From contig NW_023605194.1 of NCBI RefSeq assembly GCF_014898055.3, forward strand, positions 58,691,361 to 58,755,360: DNA of 64,000 nt, given 5' to 3'. The position numbers and the translations under genes were made by a program. Below, in pieces: positions 1-11,345 of the stretch (position 1 is its first letter; every line of letters begins with the position of its first letter). The DNA comes from Talpa occidentalis. Lineage: Eukaryota; Chordata; Mammalia; Eulipotyphla; Talpidae. Below the pieces are notes generated by a model that worked only from the letters and a program-made list of their open reading frames with translations, was not told the DNA's origin and did not search any database.

Positions 1-960
1 GCCACCGCCCCAGCCTTTATACTGCGGGCTCTGAGCATTCCGGCCCCTCCGGGGGAGACAACAAAGTCAGGATGGGATTTCAAAGCGTTGGGAGGGGCTG
101 GGAGAGGGGTGTGTTTGTGTACTTGGAGGGGGCCTTTGACACTCATCACTCCGCCCCTCCCTAGCACAGTCTTTCCCCTGGCCCCTGCTCACCTTCCAGG
201 TGACAGTAATCAGTGCGCATTAGAGCGGATGACTTTAATAAATGCAGGAAAAGGGGCAACCTCGGAAGGCAAGTATGTCCTTGCCTTGCATTAAGGGTTG
301 AATTTTCCAGATCTGAAATACTTCTGAATGGAATTTGGATACTCAAAACCACTTTTGGCCTCTTTCCCGTAATGCCAATATTCATTTACTGTGCGCATCG
401 ATAACGTTTCCGTATTGAAAACAACCTAGTCAGCAATTCAAAGTCTATCAAAACATCTCGGTGAGAACGCCAGGTGACCAGTGTAAGTTTGTGAGTTGCT
501 GATTGACCCCTTAGGGTCGCGGTTTGCAGAATTGGGGTGAAGTCCTTGGTTTTAAGTTCATTCAATTACAACCCCCCTCCCTCCACCGCCACCACGAGGG
601 AAAAAATGTGCAAAGAGAAGGAAATTTGCACATCAAACGAGGATAAAAAGGAAGAACTAATTCTCTTGATGGGAAGTTTAGAGAGGGAGGCGAGAGACTG
701 GCATTTGGAAATTAGATCAGGGTTGTAGGGAAGAGGGAAATGACCGTCGGATAATCAAACCATTTAATGTTCTTTGAATCTGAGTAATCGGGGCAGTAGA
801 TGAACTTGATTAGGCAGACGTGCGAGATCAAAGTGACTGATGGAAAAGAGAACAGGGTCCACCCGTCCTCTTAGTCATAGTCCTTCCCAAGTTTCCCCTT
901 AGCCAGGGTTAATGCCAGGAGATAAGAAACTCTTAAGGCTTAGCGCCTGATTTTCTCTTT
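1..960 (-). promoter_or_regulatory. GC-richer 5' flank with five TCF/LEF-type motifs
   Basis: This stretch has more CpG and GC than the AT-rich DNA to its right and contains no repeat that I recognise. Matches to the TCF/LEF core (WWCAAAG or its complement CTTTGWW) occur at 60-66, 79-85, 437-443, 772-778 and 827-833; the last sits inside AGATCAAAG at 825-833. DKK1 is an established Wnt/beta-catenin target and feedback inhibitor, so TCF sites are expected upstream of it. Short frames inside the stretch look non-coding. Confidence 0.45.
14..21 (-). promoter_or_regulatory. TATA box, presumed DKK1 core promoter
   Basis: On the minus strand this reads TATAAAGG, followed by the GC-rich stretch CTGGGGCGGTGGC that runs off the left edge. 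A TATA box usually sits 25-30 bases before the start site, so transcription would begin at or just beyond position 1. The link to DKK1 is inferred from conserved gene order: DKK1 lies downstream of PRKG1, in the same orientation, in other mammals. No DKK1 coding sequence is inside the window. Confidence 0.5.
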
Positions 961-2249
961 AGTTTCATATCGCAATGCTTGAGGAAGCTTGCTTTTGATC
1001 CCCAGTCATTTTTAGAAGACCTGTGAATATCCCCACTCAAGAGAGAGACTAGCTGCAGGAAAAGGGAAGCTGAAAGTGAACCAGAAAGTAAATGTGACAC
1101 CACTGCATGAAAATAAGAATGCAAGGTTGATGTGTAAGAATGCTGTCCTGTTGAATAATAATAAAAAAGCTTGGGACATATTTAATTTGTGTTATAGATA
1201 CCCCCAACCTCTAGGAATCTATAATACGCCACACACTGACCTACTATAGTCATGACTGAGACCATCACCTAGTGTAGCCAGTAATAGTCTTGATGCAATC
1301 TTAAAGTTGAGGGAGGAGGTAATTAACAAATTTGTGATGGTCTGAACATCTCCTAAACAATTCAATTAATAGTTCCCCTTTGATTACACTGTAATCCTCT
1401 CACTCAAATTCTATCTATCCTCTGATAACTCCTACTTGAAATTCTGTCAAGGACTAAGTCCCACATATTTCTTTGTTTTGTTTTTTTTTTTAATGAACAT
1501 GTACAGTGATCTAGATTACTACATGCTAGAAGTTTCTGGAGTAAATTGAAGTTTGGGAACAAAGGGAAAATTATATTAGCTGTTTTTAAAATGAACCTAG
1601 CAAACAAATTTATCACTACATACACATTTTATTGAAAATTAACACTAACCCATTTCTGTTGTACTGGTGTGGCCCTATGCAAGGTGCTTTGAAGATTATA
1701 TAGATGGAGAAATTATAGGATAAATGTTAAAGGAACAGGGGATTTTTGGTGCCATAATAGCACTTGCAGAATTTTGATAACAGTGTCAGTAATCAAGATG
1801 TTGAGAAACTTCAATGTAGTAGAAAATTACAGTCTGTCTCAACTGCTTATAATGTTGAAATGTAGAGAAAGAATCTCCTGACCATGGGGAGGGTTAAAAT
1901 ATTTCTTAATTCTGTTATCCTATTTAAATATTTCTAGAAATATGCTTGTGCCACTCTTCAGGCCAATCTCTTTTCCTCTTTTTCAGAGTGATAGCACGTG
2001 AGTAATACATATAACAAATGCCATTAGGAGTTTGGATTCATAAATGAAACAATTGTGCAAGAATAAAGAAAAAAAGTGACATGATAAGCAAGCGGAAAAC
2101 TAACAAAAAACCAAGTTGTGTAAATTCGGTCTTGATCCTTGAACCTGTATGCTTGTTATGGCTTAATATTCATTGAGCTTGGACAGAATCTGCTGGGTTT
2201 CAAGAACAGACTGAATTCTGTTCATTCCCTACATTCGTGTTGTTTGTGA
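961..2249. other. Intergenic, no recognisable feature
   Basis: AT-rich sequence with a short poly-T run near 1480-1492. No coding pattern, RNA gene or clear repeat was seen; a weak L2-like stretch near 1660-1760 was too diverged to call. Confidence 0.5.
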
Positions 2250-2420
2250 AGTTATCATATGAAGTTTTACTGTGACTCAGGTTAAAGCCTGAGTTTTACT
2301 GTGTGCAAAACACTGTACTTAATGCTGTATGATAAATGATGCTTACTCATCTATCTTGAAATAATTTAGTTGGGTAGGGGGAAGCAAGCTGATAAAGTAT
2401 AGAGGAGAGAAACTACATAG
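2250..2420 (-). repeat. Old L2 LINE 3' fragment
   Basis: The stretch resembles the reverse complement of the L2 3' end (a 'ctgtgtgcaaaacactgtact' type of motif followed by a degraded body). It is heavily diverged, so the ends are approximate. Confidence 0.4.
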
Positions 2421-2579
2421 CAGAGAAAGCCATGTATATAGTAGGCCAACTCTTTGTTCCAAAGGGGAAAGCATTTTCAATGGAGTCTTCATTTGAAAAA
2501 TCCTTCCCAGGATTGAGTTTGCTCACTGGCAATAAAAGAAAAGTATAGATGAGGAGGTAAAGTGAAGTTCATTGTTCCA

Positions 2580-2790
2580 TCAACAGCCAATTAATATTCA
2601 GTGAGTAGCTATTACATGCAAAATACCACCTTTGTTCTTTGGGGTATAAATCACCACCCCTACCACCTTAGTATTAGAGGCAAATTCCATGTGCTCCAAA
2701 AACTTTCAGTCTAGACCTAGACCAGTGGGAAGACAAGTAGTTTTACATTGGATGGGGGTAAATTATTTTTCAGAACACTTTTTATTTCAT
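2580..2790 (-). repeat. Old L2 LINE 3' fragment
   Basis: It starts with a degraded 'attcagtgagtagctattac' motif, as in the reverse complement of the L2 3' terminus, followed by a diverged 'tttcagtctagacc' stretch. Ends are approximate. Confidence 0.45.
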
Positions 2791-4679
2791 GGGGAAGATT
2801 AAAAAGTGTCCAGAAATTGTGATCAATAAGCAATCAAGGAAGAGAAGTTTCTGGTGGCTCCTGTGTCTCTCCTACAAACAGGGGAGGGAACTAGTGCAGG
2901 TATACTTAATCAAAATTACTTTTAGTTCTCTAAGGAAAACTTTTTTTTTAAGTTATATAAGGAATTTAATTCTATAGGGAAGCCTGTCTTTTTATCTGTT
3001 TTAAATGGGTCTTAATAAGTTTGTATTTGGTATTAGATTTTAAATGTGTTTATTTACCAATGTCTAATTGCACTTTATAACTCAGGAACAGTATGATAAC
3101 ATGTACTTTCCACCTATTTTAAGTGTTAGACACCATGCATAGAAGATTCAAGCAACCTCTTCATGCAGGAGGGAGACAGGCAAATGCATCCTTCAAAATA
3201 CTATGCTATTTGCAAACAATTTTTCCATTTTTGTTATTTCAAGTTCTTTGTGACTGATGCATTTTTAGTTCACTCCCTGCATTTTCTTTCCTTACTCTCT
3301 CTCTCCATTTTTCCTCCCTCTTTTTTTCCCTTCCCTTTTCTTTGTTAAATCAAAGGAAACAGATCTGTTGCTATTTAATTTTACTTCACTAGGAAAACAT
3401 TGACTAAATGTCATTCTTTTTGGGGAATGTTGCCAACATTTTTGTTGGTACTGAACTTGAATTTATAGTAGGGATCCCTCATTCCTAAACTTACGACTTT
3501 CTCATTGGCCTTTAAAAGATTTCAACTGTAATGTTTTTCAATATGTTAAAAGAGCTTCTAGACCAAGCCCAGGAGGGCTAGCTGATCAGCACAGATAAAT
3601 CAGACTTCATGGTAGCCAGATTAAAAGGAAGAGGACATTAATAAGTGATCTGAGTATAGGGTCCCAAATCCAAAAATTCTGGCTAGAAACCAGAGAGGAC
3701 TTTGTTGATGTCCTTACACTGAGAAAAGTCTGTGCTGTATTACAGGGATTGCAAAACAACCTCATGATCATACCCCTAAAGGAACTGACATTTCCAGCCA
3801 TGAATATAGTCCAAAGATAGCAAAAAGCAAGATGTAATAGTCTCTTGAAAGTCTCTAGATGTGGAGAAAAATCATTTTTCTCCATGTTACTGGGTTCCAT
3901 TATCACCTTTTCATAATGCAGACACATCCAAAGGTCATGACCAAGAAGGGTATCCTGCTATGGCAGCAGGAATCTGGGGCACATCTGTGCACAGGAGCTT
4001 TTGTGACAGTGGCCAATTGGATGGGGCCTTGGTTAAGCCAATTAACTCTGTGTTGATGTTGCTCTTTCATTTATAAAATGGGACATAGAGGAGGTGGAGA
4101 CAGTCCTTTTGACCACAAGTCTCTTTTTAGGTAATGCCAGGGCAAGACCTTTTAGACTTTGATTAAATAAGTGTATACTGCAAGAGCTGTGTTCTTTCAG
4201 GCAACCTAAAATAATGATCATTGTCATAATGTATCTTGATTTTGAGGACAACAAGCATATGTTTTTGAAGAAATTCTCTGAAAATATGGTGCATTATTTG
4301 AATTGGGTGATTATATATGTAATATATAATATGTATGCACACATGTATATTTAAGTACCTATGTATACATACAGATATATAATTTCTCATAAAACTTATG
4401 TTTTTGGAAAAAATTCAGTAAACATAGAAAACTCCAAAACAAAAATAAATGACATGTAATCCCACCACTAAGAAGAAACCACTATTAACTTCTAGTTTCT
4501 ATACACAGAGGGAAGATTCTTTTTTTCCCTTTACAGATAGTAATGTTTTAGACCTGTTATTCTTTTCCCCCAACTATCACTAAATCTCAAACTGGTTAAT
4601 AGTAGTGGACTCAAGTGACAAAAAGGAGGAACTTGAAAACACTTTAGTGTCTTGAGACCCTATCTTAGAATTGTCAGAA
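2791..4679. other. Intergenic, mostly featureless
   Basis: AT-rich with a pyrimidine-rich run at 3290-3345 and a TA/CA-rich stretch at 4308-4382. Positions 4420-4560 resemble the tail of an old LINE ('aatcccaccactaagaagaaacc'-type motif), but I cannot assign a family. The frames of 60-106 codons here have no recognisable product. Confidence 0.45.
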
Positions 4680-5560
4680 AATGGCTAGTGTCAAGATGTA
4701 TTAGAAACGGAGTAACTTTGGCAGGGACGAGGAGAGATGCATAACAGTACCGGGATCTTTCATGATCCTTAAGTCGCAAAAGCAAAATAATTTTCAGGTA
4801 AATTCAGTTGTAGAGAAAGATGGGAGGAGGGAGTGGTGAATTCCCAGCAGGCAAGCCCTGGGTGCCGGGTGCTTAACCAGATCACCAATCCCCATTGTTC
4901 ATGTTCTCCAGGGAAGCTACTCACAGTGGCTGCACTTTGGTGTCACAACCGTTGCCAGCATACAGTAGTGTAAAATGAAGCTTGTCTAAAGACTCTCTTT
5001 GATGAATGAAGATCAAACGGCCTGGGGACCCCCGGCCTTAATCAGACTTGAGCCAGGATGGCATTTTCACAAATAGTCCCTTTGCTCTGCTTTGAGCAGA
5101 CTTTGTACTGAGCACATTCATCCGGCCACTGGGCTGGTAATCCGAGTGAAAACCCTTGCCTGGTCACAAATGCATTCACACTACAATGGCTGCTGTTGGT
5201 TTGCTGTGTCAGTTCATGGGCAAATAAATATAGGGCCCTTCTGACTTAATTAAAAAGGGGTGAGAGGAAAGGCGATGGAGGGGAAGATTAAAGCTCCAAG
5301 AGACACCAGGCTCCGCTGTGTCTCCATGTCTGGAGGCCAGCAGTGGAAAACTGCTCTTCTGCTGCTCCCTTGTGGAATTCCATAGAAGTTCTAGGTAGGG
5401 AAGATTTACAGTTTTATTTATGTGGCATCTCTTGAAAGGGTAAGATTTCCAGGTCCAGTCACTTAAATGTTGTATATCTTCTGCACCTTTCCATGCTTCA
5501 AACTCTGTGACGTTAAATATTCTCTTATCATCCTTAATAGTCCACACAATGCTTTGTTCA
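4680..5560. promoter_or_regulatory. Candidate conserved noncoding element
   Basis: About 880 bases of mixed composition, clearly higher in GC than either side. They contain no interspersed repeat that I can recognise and have few homopolymer runs. Two TCF/LEF-type cores occur at 4997-5003 (CTTTGAT) and 5101-5107 (CTTTGTA). The 112-codon minus-strand frame at 5209-5547 resembles no protein I know. It lies about 5 kb upstream of the presumed DKK1 start. Regulatory function is inferred from composition and position only. Confidence 0.35.
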
Positions 5561-6840
5561 CAGAATAATTTAAATCTTCAAACTAGTATTAAAATAACTG
5601 AGATTTGAGATGTAAATTCTCAATAAAAATGTATTACGTTAATTGAAGTGAAGAGCTTCTGTATTGCATTCCTAGAAAAAAATTTCAACATCTCTAGATT
5701 GTTACAAATATCATATTATGAGGAAAGTCTAGGTCAAACAAATCTTGGGGGGAAACATACATATGTAACTCTTCTGGGAGAATACCAATATAAGAATATT
5801 ACTTTCTCATTCATTTGACAAAATATTAAATAATTTCAGACTTCCATGTGCAAAAGGAAGACACAAAGCTATGGGCATGTGTAAAATAATAGTTACATAC
5901 TCTTTAATATTTTGGGTTTTTTTTTTTAACACCAACATGATATACAAGTAGAAAAACACAGTAGGAAAAAAAGTGGCACGTGGGAATTGCGGCACCTAGA
6001 ATTATATATGTGACTGTTAAGACTATTGTTGGTAATCGTATGGTTATTATTTAATAGTTAATAATTCTAAACTATCCATTTTTCTTATAGCTTTTTATTT
6101 TAAAATAGTTGGAAAAAATTTGGTTATTAGCATTTCTATTAAAGAATAAAGGGATTCTAGAAGATAAGAAATACTACTTCGAAGTATTCAACATATATCT
6201 TTATTAGATGCTAGATATAAAATAGTATATTATTAGTTCAGAATTATAATCTAAAACAAAAATAAATAAGAAGCAAGTTAACTTCAAACTTCTCAAGATG
6301 TTATTAATATTTTGATTAGACACTGTACATTTCTTTGATATTGTTCTCCAATAGAATCTCCCTCTTCTCACAATATTCCTTTTGATTCTTTCTAATGTGG
6401 AAATTACTTTGTAATCTCTAAATTCAGCAACAAGTGAAAATAATTTTGCAAAGATCAGTAACTTTGTGAATTAAGGTTAGCCACAAACTTACTTGGAAAG
6501 TAGAAAAGTGTCAGGTAGAGAATCTAGTTTCTAATTGGCTTTCTAACAAAAGCTTGTCCTCTACCCCTTTCTGCTAATATCATTTACCATCACCATTTGC
6601 TAATGATTTTAGAAAGGATCTGTGGCTAGAATTGTGATATCTGCAGGGCTAAAGCATATTTATTTTCTTAAGGTTTTAATAACAGCAGTGATTAGCATAG
6701 CAAGGAAGTAAATAAATAAGCAAATACCTGGAGCTTTTAATTGCAAATGTTTATGAAGTGGGAGTTAATAAATTTCTTTCCTATTTAAATGCAAGTTCTA
6801 GTCAATTAAAGGTATATTTTTCTTTAAAAAGACTATTGAG
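5561..6840. other. Intergenic, no recognisable feature
   Basis: Strongly AT-rich sequence with a poly-T run near 5920-5928. No gene, RNA or assignable repeat was seen. Confidence 0.5.
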
Positions 6841-6844
6841 AACT

Positions 6845-6925
6845 GTGCAAGTCTGTGATTCTTAAACTGTTGTTTACGCAAAAATAACCAGAGATTCATG
6901 TTAAAAATGCAGATTCCCAGATCTT
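6845..6925 (+). repeat. MER5A-like hAT DNA transposon fragment
   Basis: The order 'gtgattcttaaactg', 'accagagattcatgttaaa', 'atgcagattcccagatc' matches the start of the MER5A family (nonautonomous hAT-Charlie). It is short and diverged. Confidence 0.4.
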
Positions 6926-7109
6926 GCTCCTACTTCTTTTGATTGCATAGGTTTGTGGTGAATATGGTGACCTTTTTATTAACATTGTAAATAAATAAGG
7001 CTATACTTTGTGAAAGCATAGGCTATCCTTTGAAGAACAGCAAATCACATCCACCAGGTCTGTGACTGTCCAAACTCCTCACCTCTATCCCTAGTTAAAA
7101 GATAAATCC

Positions 7110-7380
7110 AAATCTTTGTTTCTCAAACTCTAGAAAGTTAGGTTGTGTTCCCCTGCCCCTCAACACTCACTCACTCACTCATTCCCTCATTCACTCAGTT
7201 ACTCACTCTCTTCTCCTCAGAGTCTGTTGCAGGGCCCAGCAATATTTGTATTTTAATGTCCAAGCTGATTCTGGTGCAGTCAGGTTTGAGATCATTGCCC
7301 TTGCTCAGCATTGCTCGGACTTATAGCACAAAACAACTAAGAATCACCTGGAATATTTGTGAAACTAGATGCTTAGAAAT
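7110..7380 (+). repeat. MER5A-like fragments with a CACT-rich run
   Basis: 'ttctcaaactctag' at the left and 'gcagggcccagcaatatttg' followed by 'gctgattctggtgcag' fit a MER5A-type element. A second similar piece with 'aagaatcacctggaatattt' follows. A degenerate (ACTC)n run lies at 7162-7210. Confidence 0.4.
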
Positions 7381-7974
7381 AGTGTTGTGCTGGGAAACAT
7401 TTAACAAAGCACTTTAAAAATGCTTATAAAATGTATAAATCTATGTACATTTGTGTTGCAAATTATACTGATATGTAGAATATGTAGCACACAATTTACA
7501 AATAATAAATTATAAATACTACTCATTATTGTAAGTATCCTATAGCCAGTGGATTCTTCCAGATGCTTTTACTGCTTTTTGCTGAAATCTGGTACCATAG
7601 CAAATCTATGAGTGCAATGCAGTCACTATTTGATAAAAGAAATTGTATCACAATCTGCTAACTCTTTCTCTCTTCAACTTGTTGTCATGAAATTAGATAT
7701 ATGATCCACTGGTAAACAGCTCTCACTGTAATACAAAGTATCTTCATGAAACTAAAACTGCCATCAGTTTTAGCTCTAAATCCAAACCTGATTGTTAGTG
7801 TTTGCCAATTTCTATGAGTACTCCTACCGCTGGCATGTTGAAGTGAAAAATATGACTCTACTGAACCTGGAGATGGGAAGAGTTCTTAAAATGGTGAGAT
7901 ATTTCATGATGTAAATAATCTGAGGAACATAAATAGATGAAAGCAGAAAGTGGTGAGTTTTACATATTTATTAC
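7381..7974. other. Intergenic, no recognisable feature
   Basis: AT-rich sequence without recognisable coding, RNA or repeat signatures. Confidence 0.5.
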
Positions 7975-8030
7975 CTTTGTCTTACTTTGTCTTATCTTTG
8001 TCTTACTTTGTCTTACCTTTGTCTTCCTTT
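7975..8030 (+). repeat. Short minisatellite, 10-base unit
   Basis: About five imperfect tandem copies of CTTTGTCTTA, with single-base changes between copies. The low-complexity frame that starts here is a by-product of the repeat. Confidence 0.75.
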
Positions 8031-8359
8031 ATTTACTTTGATTTTTTTCTTTTTAAGAATGGCAATCCCTGGCATTGACTTCTGTATCCCTTGTACGAGG
8101 TGGTCATTAAACCAAAGATCAGCTTCACCAGACTTAGAAAATATACTCAAGGCAAGCACAGTTTCAGAAACCCACTTATTACTTTTAATGGTTTCCACTT
8201 CCGCTTAGATGATGGCTTGGCTGTTTCTCTGTTGTCAGTTTTTTGAGGCTTTTAAGAAAATTACAAAATCTATATATAGTTATTCAGCATTAAACTTTTC
8301 TTAGTAGGAAGGTTGGCCTCTATAACCTAACTGCAATTTCTCCAGAAATGTACATTCCT

Positions 8360-8800
8360 TCATTAAAAAATATATATATAAATTCTATTGGACTGTGTTA
8401 TTATATAATTTTTCCCACCCAACATTGTGAAATTCATTCAATTAAAATTTAGTTAATACATTTACTTTCACTTTAGTGCAATATTCTATTGTCTGCATAT
8501 ACCAGATATAATGGCCCCTTGTCCAAGCTGTTTCGGGCATTTGTTTCAAATTTATGGTTATTTCAAAATGCTTCTGTGGGTGTCCCTTCATGTATCTCCT
8601 TGTGAACAAATGTATAATTCTTTCTAGGAAATATACCAATAAGAACTGAGCTATAGAATATAGCCATTTTAAACTTTATCAAATATTGCCAGATTATACT
8701 TGAGCGTTGTAATGATTCACATTACTATCAATAGTATGTAAGAAATTTACATTGCTCTACTTTTTAACCAACATTTGCTGTTTAAAAGTTTAATTTATAA
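8360..8800 (-). repeat. Old LINE-1-type 3' fragment
   Basis: The motif order ('ttcccacccaacattgtgaa', 'caatattctattgtctgca', 'aaatataccaataagaactg', 'atattgccagattatact') matches the antisense 3' end of ancient mammalian LINE-1-like elements. Family and ends are uncertain. Confidence 0.45.
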
Positions 8801-8858
8801 ATCTGATGTATGGAAATGGTTTTATTTTTAAACTAAGTTATTGATTATTAATGATGTA

Positions 8859-9352
8859 GAATACATATTCATATATTTTGCTTCTCTGGAGGAAAAGATA
8901 TCACCAAATCCTTTAAGCTAATATAAACTTCGTGTGCAAACTAGACAAGAATAGTTCAAGAAAGGGATATTAAGAATACATATTCATGTATTTTGGGCCT
9001 CCCCAGTGGCGCAGCAGTTGAGCACTGGGTTGCGAAGCTGCCCACAGCCTCTGCAGCGCTGGTTTGATCCTTGGCCACCGGAGGAGGGTCCCACATGGCG
9101 CGCAGACCTCTCTCTTGCCGCCCGCTGCTCCCCTCAGCAGTGTACTTCAGTCCTTCTGCCTGCTCTGCTCCCCGCTCTGGCTCTGGTGAATACTCTCACC
9201 CTCCGGCGCTTCTGACTGTACCCAGTGCTTGTATAAATTAAAATATATATATATATACTTTGCTTCTCTGGAGGAAAAGATATCACCAAATCCTTTAAGC
9301 TAATATAAACTTAGTGTACAAACCAGACAAGAATAGTTCAAGAAAGGGAAAT
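8859..9352 (+). repeat. 115-bp tandem duplication, second copy split by a SINE
   Basis: Unit 1 is 8859-8973. Unit 2 starts at 8974 with the same 'gaatacatattcat' start, is interrupted by a SINE (8995-9250), and resumes at about 9259 with 'ttgcttctctggaggaaaag', ending near 9352. Outside the SINE the copies differ at only a few positions, so the duplication came before the SINE. Confidence 0.85.
8995..9250 (+). mobile_element. tRNA-derived SINE, younger subfamily
   Basis: Begins GGGCCTCC, has an A box (TGGCGCAGCAG) and a B box-like GGTTTGATCC, and ends in an AT-rich tail (about 9232-9256). It carries the 'ggccaccggaggagggtccc' block that marks the CpG-rich subfamily, but lacks the 'cggctgctcc' segment before it. 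Several CpGs have decayed, so it is older than the copies at 53.8 and 57.7 kb. Confidence 0.85.
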
Positions 9353-10189
9353 TACAGTCTATTCTCATGATCATATACACAGAAACCTGAAAAATATTTA
9401 TAAATCAAAACCACCTATGTATTAAAAATGCATGTCATAAAAAATTGAATTCATGTCAGGAGGCAGGATTGGTTTAATATGAGAGATCACTTAATATCTT
9501 CTTCCAAGTAGAGGTTAAATAGAAAATCATGTGACCATCCCAATATATGTTGAAAGAGAATTTGATGCAGTCCAATAGCTACTTATTTTTTAAAAGATTG
9601 ACAAACTAAGAACTTTCTTAATATGATAATGTGTGTATATAATCAATATCAAACATGATGAAATTTAAATTTTGGAAAAAGGCAAGGATACAAACTAATT
9701 TTCTTAGGCTCTAAGCCAGTCCTTCATGAAAGAAATTAATGATTATTTCTAGGAAGAATGAAATAAAGCATCTCATAATTCAGAGATTAGTGTATTATCT
9801 TCAGAAATGGTTCAAGAGATAATGAAATGAATTAGTAAATTTTAGCAAGGATGCTAGACTCAAGAGCAATATTAAAAAATTGAATTTCTCTCTGCCAATG
9901 AAAGAGTTCGAGTTAAAGAATGTAAGATTTTAATAGATGTCCTTAAAATAGCAACAAAAGATGTGATGAATTCTATTATAAAATGTTTTTGAAGACATCA
10001 GGGAAAATGAAAACAGGGAGATATTTATGTCCATGGGTGAAGAAGTTAGTATCCTGAGGTTTCTTCATCCTCTCTGTAATTTCAGAGACGTTCTAATCAA
10101 AATACAAAAATGGGTTTCCATGAAACTTAATATTAGAATATTAAGGTGGTTCTAATATTTGTATGGTTTAAAAAAAAAAGGGCTGTAGA
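9353..10189 (+). mobile_element. Diverged LINE-1 ORF2 fragment, sense
   Basis: A degraded ORF2 reverse-transcriptase region in sense orientation. Recognisable pieces include 'aggattggtttaatatgaga' and 'gtccttaaaatagcaacaaa'. No open frame survives. The SINE at 10190 interrupts it and it probably resumes at 10475. Confidence 0.6.
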
Positions 10190-10458
10190 GGACCTCCCTG
10201 GTGGCGCAGGTGGTTGAGCACCACACTGTGAAGCTGTCTGCAGCTTCTGCAGTGTGGGTTTGATCCCGGCCAGCCGGCGAGAATCCCACATGGTGCCACA
10301 GACCTCTCCTGTCTCACTTGCTGCTCCCCTCAGCAGTGTATTTCATCAGTCTGCCTGTTCTGTTACCTGCTCTGTTTCTGGTGAATCCTCTCACTCTCCC
10401 AGTCATCTGGCCTGTACCCCAGTTCTTGTATAAAAATAAATAAATCTTTAAAAAAAAA
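10190..10458 (+). mobile_element. tRNA-derived SINE, older subfamily
   Basis: Starts GACCTCCCTGGTGGCGCAG and ends AATAAATAAATCTTT. It is flanked by a target-site duplication of the type aaaaaaaaaGGCTGTAG (about 10171-10187 and 10452-10467). The element lies inside a LINE-1 fragment. Confidence 0.85.
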
Positions 10459-10474
10459 AGGCTGTAGCTAGCTA

Positions 10475-10960
10475 AGGTCATTTTAAAGATGATAACTAGG
10501 GGTTTTCCCATGTGATATAAAAGTTTAGAAAGCTATGTTAAGACAGTAAATATGTCAATGGAGGAAAACTGAGTGTATATACCCACAAATACTTACATAT
10601 ATATATGTACATATATATATGAAAATGAACTGGAACAATTGTATTTCTATTTGGAAATATAAAAGGAAAACTTAGTCCCACTCATTTAAAAAAATCATCC
10701 TAAGCTGTTTAAAGATCTATAAATGGCAAAGTTTAGAATGTAAATTTTGAAAACAAAGTTTTCAGAAGTAAATAAGACCATATTTCTGTATTCTTATAGC
10801 TTTGTCATGAAGGATTTATTATATAAGTCACCAATCATAAATTATATGGAACAGATTGATAATTTGACCATAATAAACTAAAAACTGCCTTAAGAAAACA
10901 TCACACAGAGTGAAGATAGTTGCAAAATACACATCTGATCATGACCATCAGTCATCATTT
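10475..10960 (+). mobile_element. LINE-1 ORF2 fragment, continuation
   Basis: The degraded LINE-1 body continues beyond the SINE, with 'tggaacaattgtatttctat' and 'aaacatcacacagagtgaag' type motifs. A TA microsatellite lies at 10593-10622. Confidence 0.5.
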
Positions 10961-11079
10961 TTAATTTTACTAAATACTATTCTCTGGCTATAGTCTATCA
11001 TTAGGAGATAAGAGAGAAGATAATTTTACTTTTCTACTTCACTTAAAGTATATAGATAGGTTAAAAACATTATACTATC

Positions 11080-11345
11080 TTTGTATTTCTGAGATGAAGC
11101 TAACTTGGTCACCTTAAAAATGTATACGTTGTTTAACTGATTTTGCCAAAGTTTTGATTAGGATTTTTGTGCCTATGATTATAAATGACTGAACTCTAAT
11201 TTTTCAATCGATGTTATATTATTCATGATTTTTAAATATCTGATTTTGAAATCAAGGTCATTCTTCATAAAACAAGTTGGCATATGTTTTTTCTCCTACT
11301 CGCTGGAAGAGAGTCTGTGCAGTTTAAATTATCTTTTTTCTTGAA
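11080..11345 (-). mobile_element. Diverged LINE-1 ORF2 fragment, antisense
   Basis: 'aagctaacttggtcacct', 'gattttgccaaagttttgat' and 'aggatttttgtgcctatgat' are the antisense of a central ORF2 segment. No frame remains. Confidence 0.6.

Noticed and set aside
3607..3927. 106-codon minus-strand frame, and similar frames at 26789-27112 and 56435-56779
   Set aside because: Lengths are expected by chance in 64 kb, and the translations show no recognisable domain or homologue. The frame at 56435 overlaps L2-like sequence.
1..5000. DKK1 exons within the window
   Set aside because: The cysteine-rich coding sequence of DKK1 is not visible on either strand. Only its presumed upstream flank is here.
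5209..5547. 112-codon minus-strand frame
   Set aside because: No similarity to any known protein and no other coding evidence. The region is better treated as a possible noncoding element.
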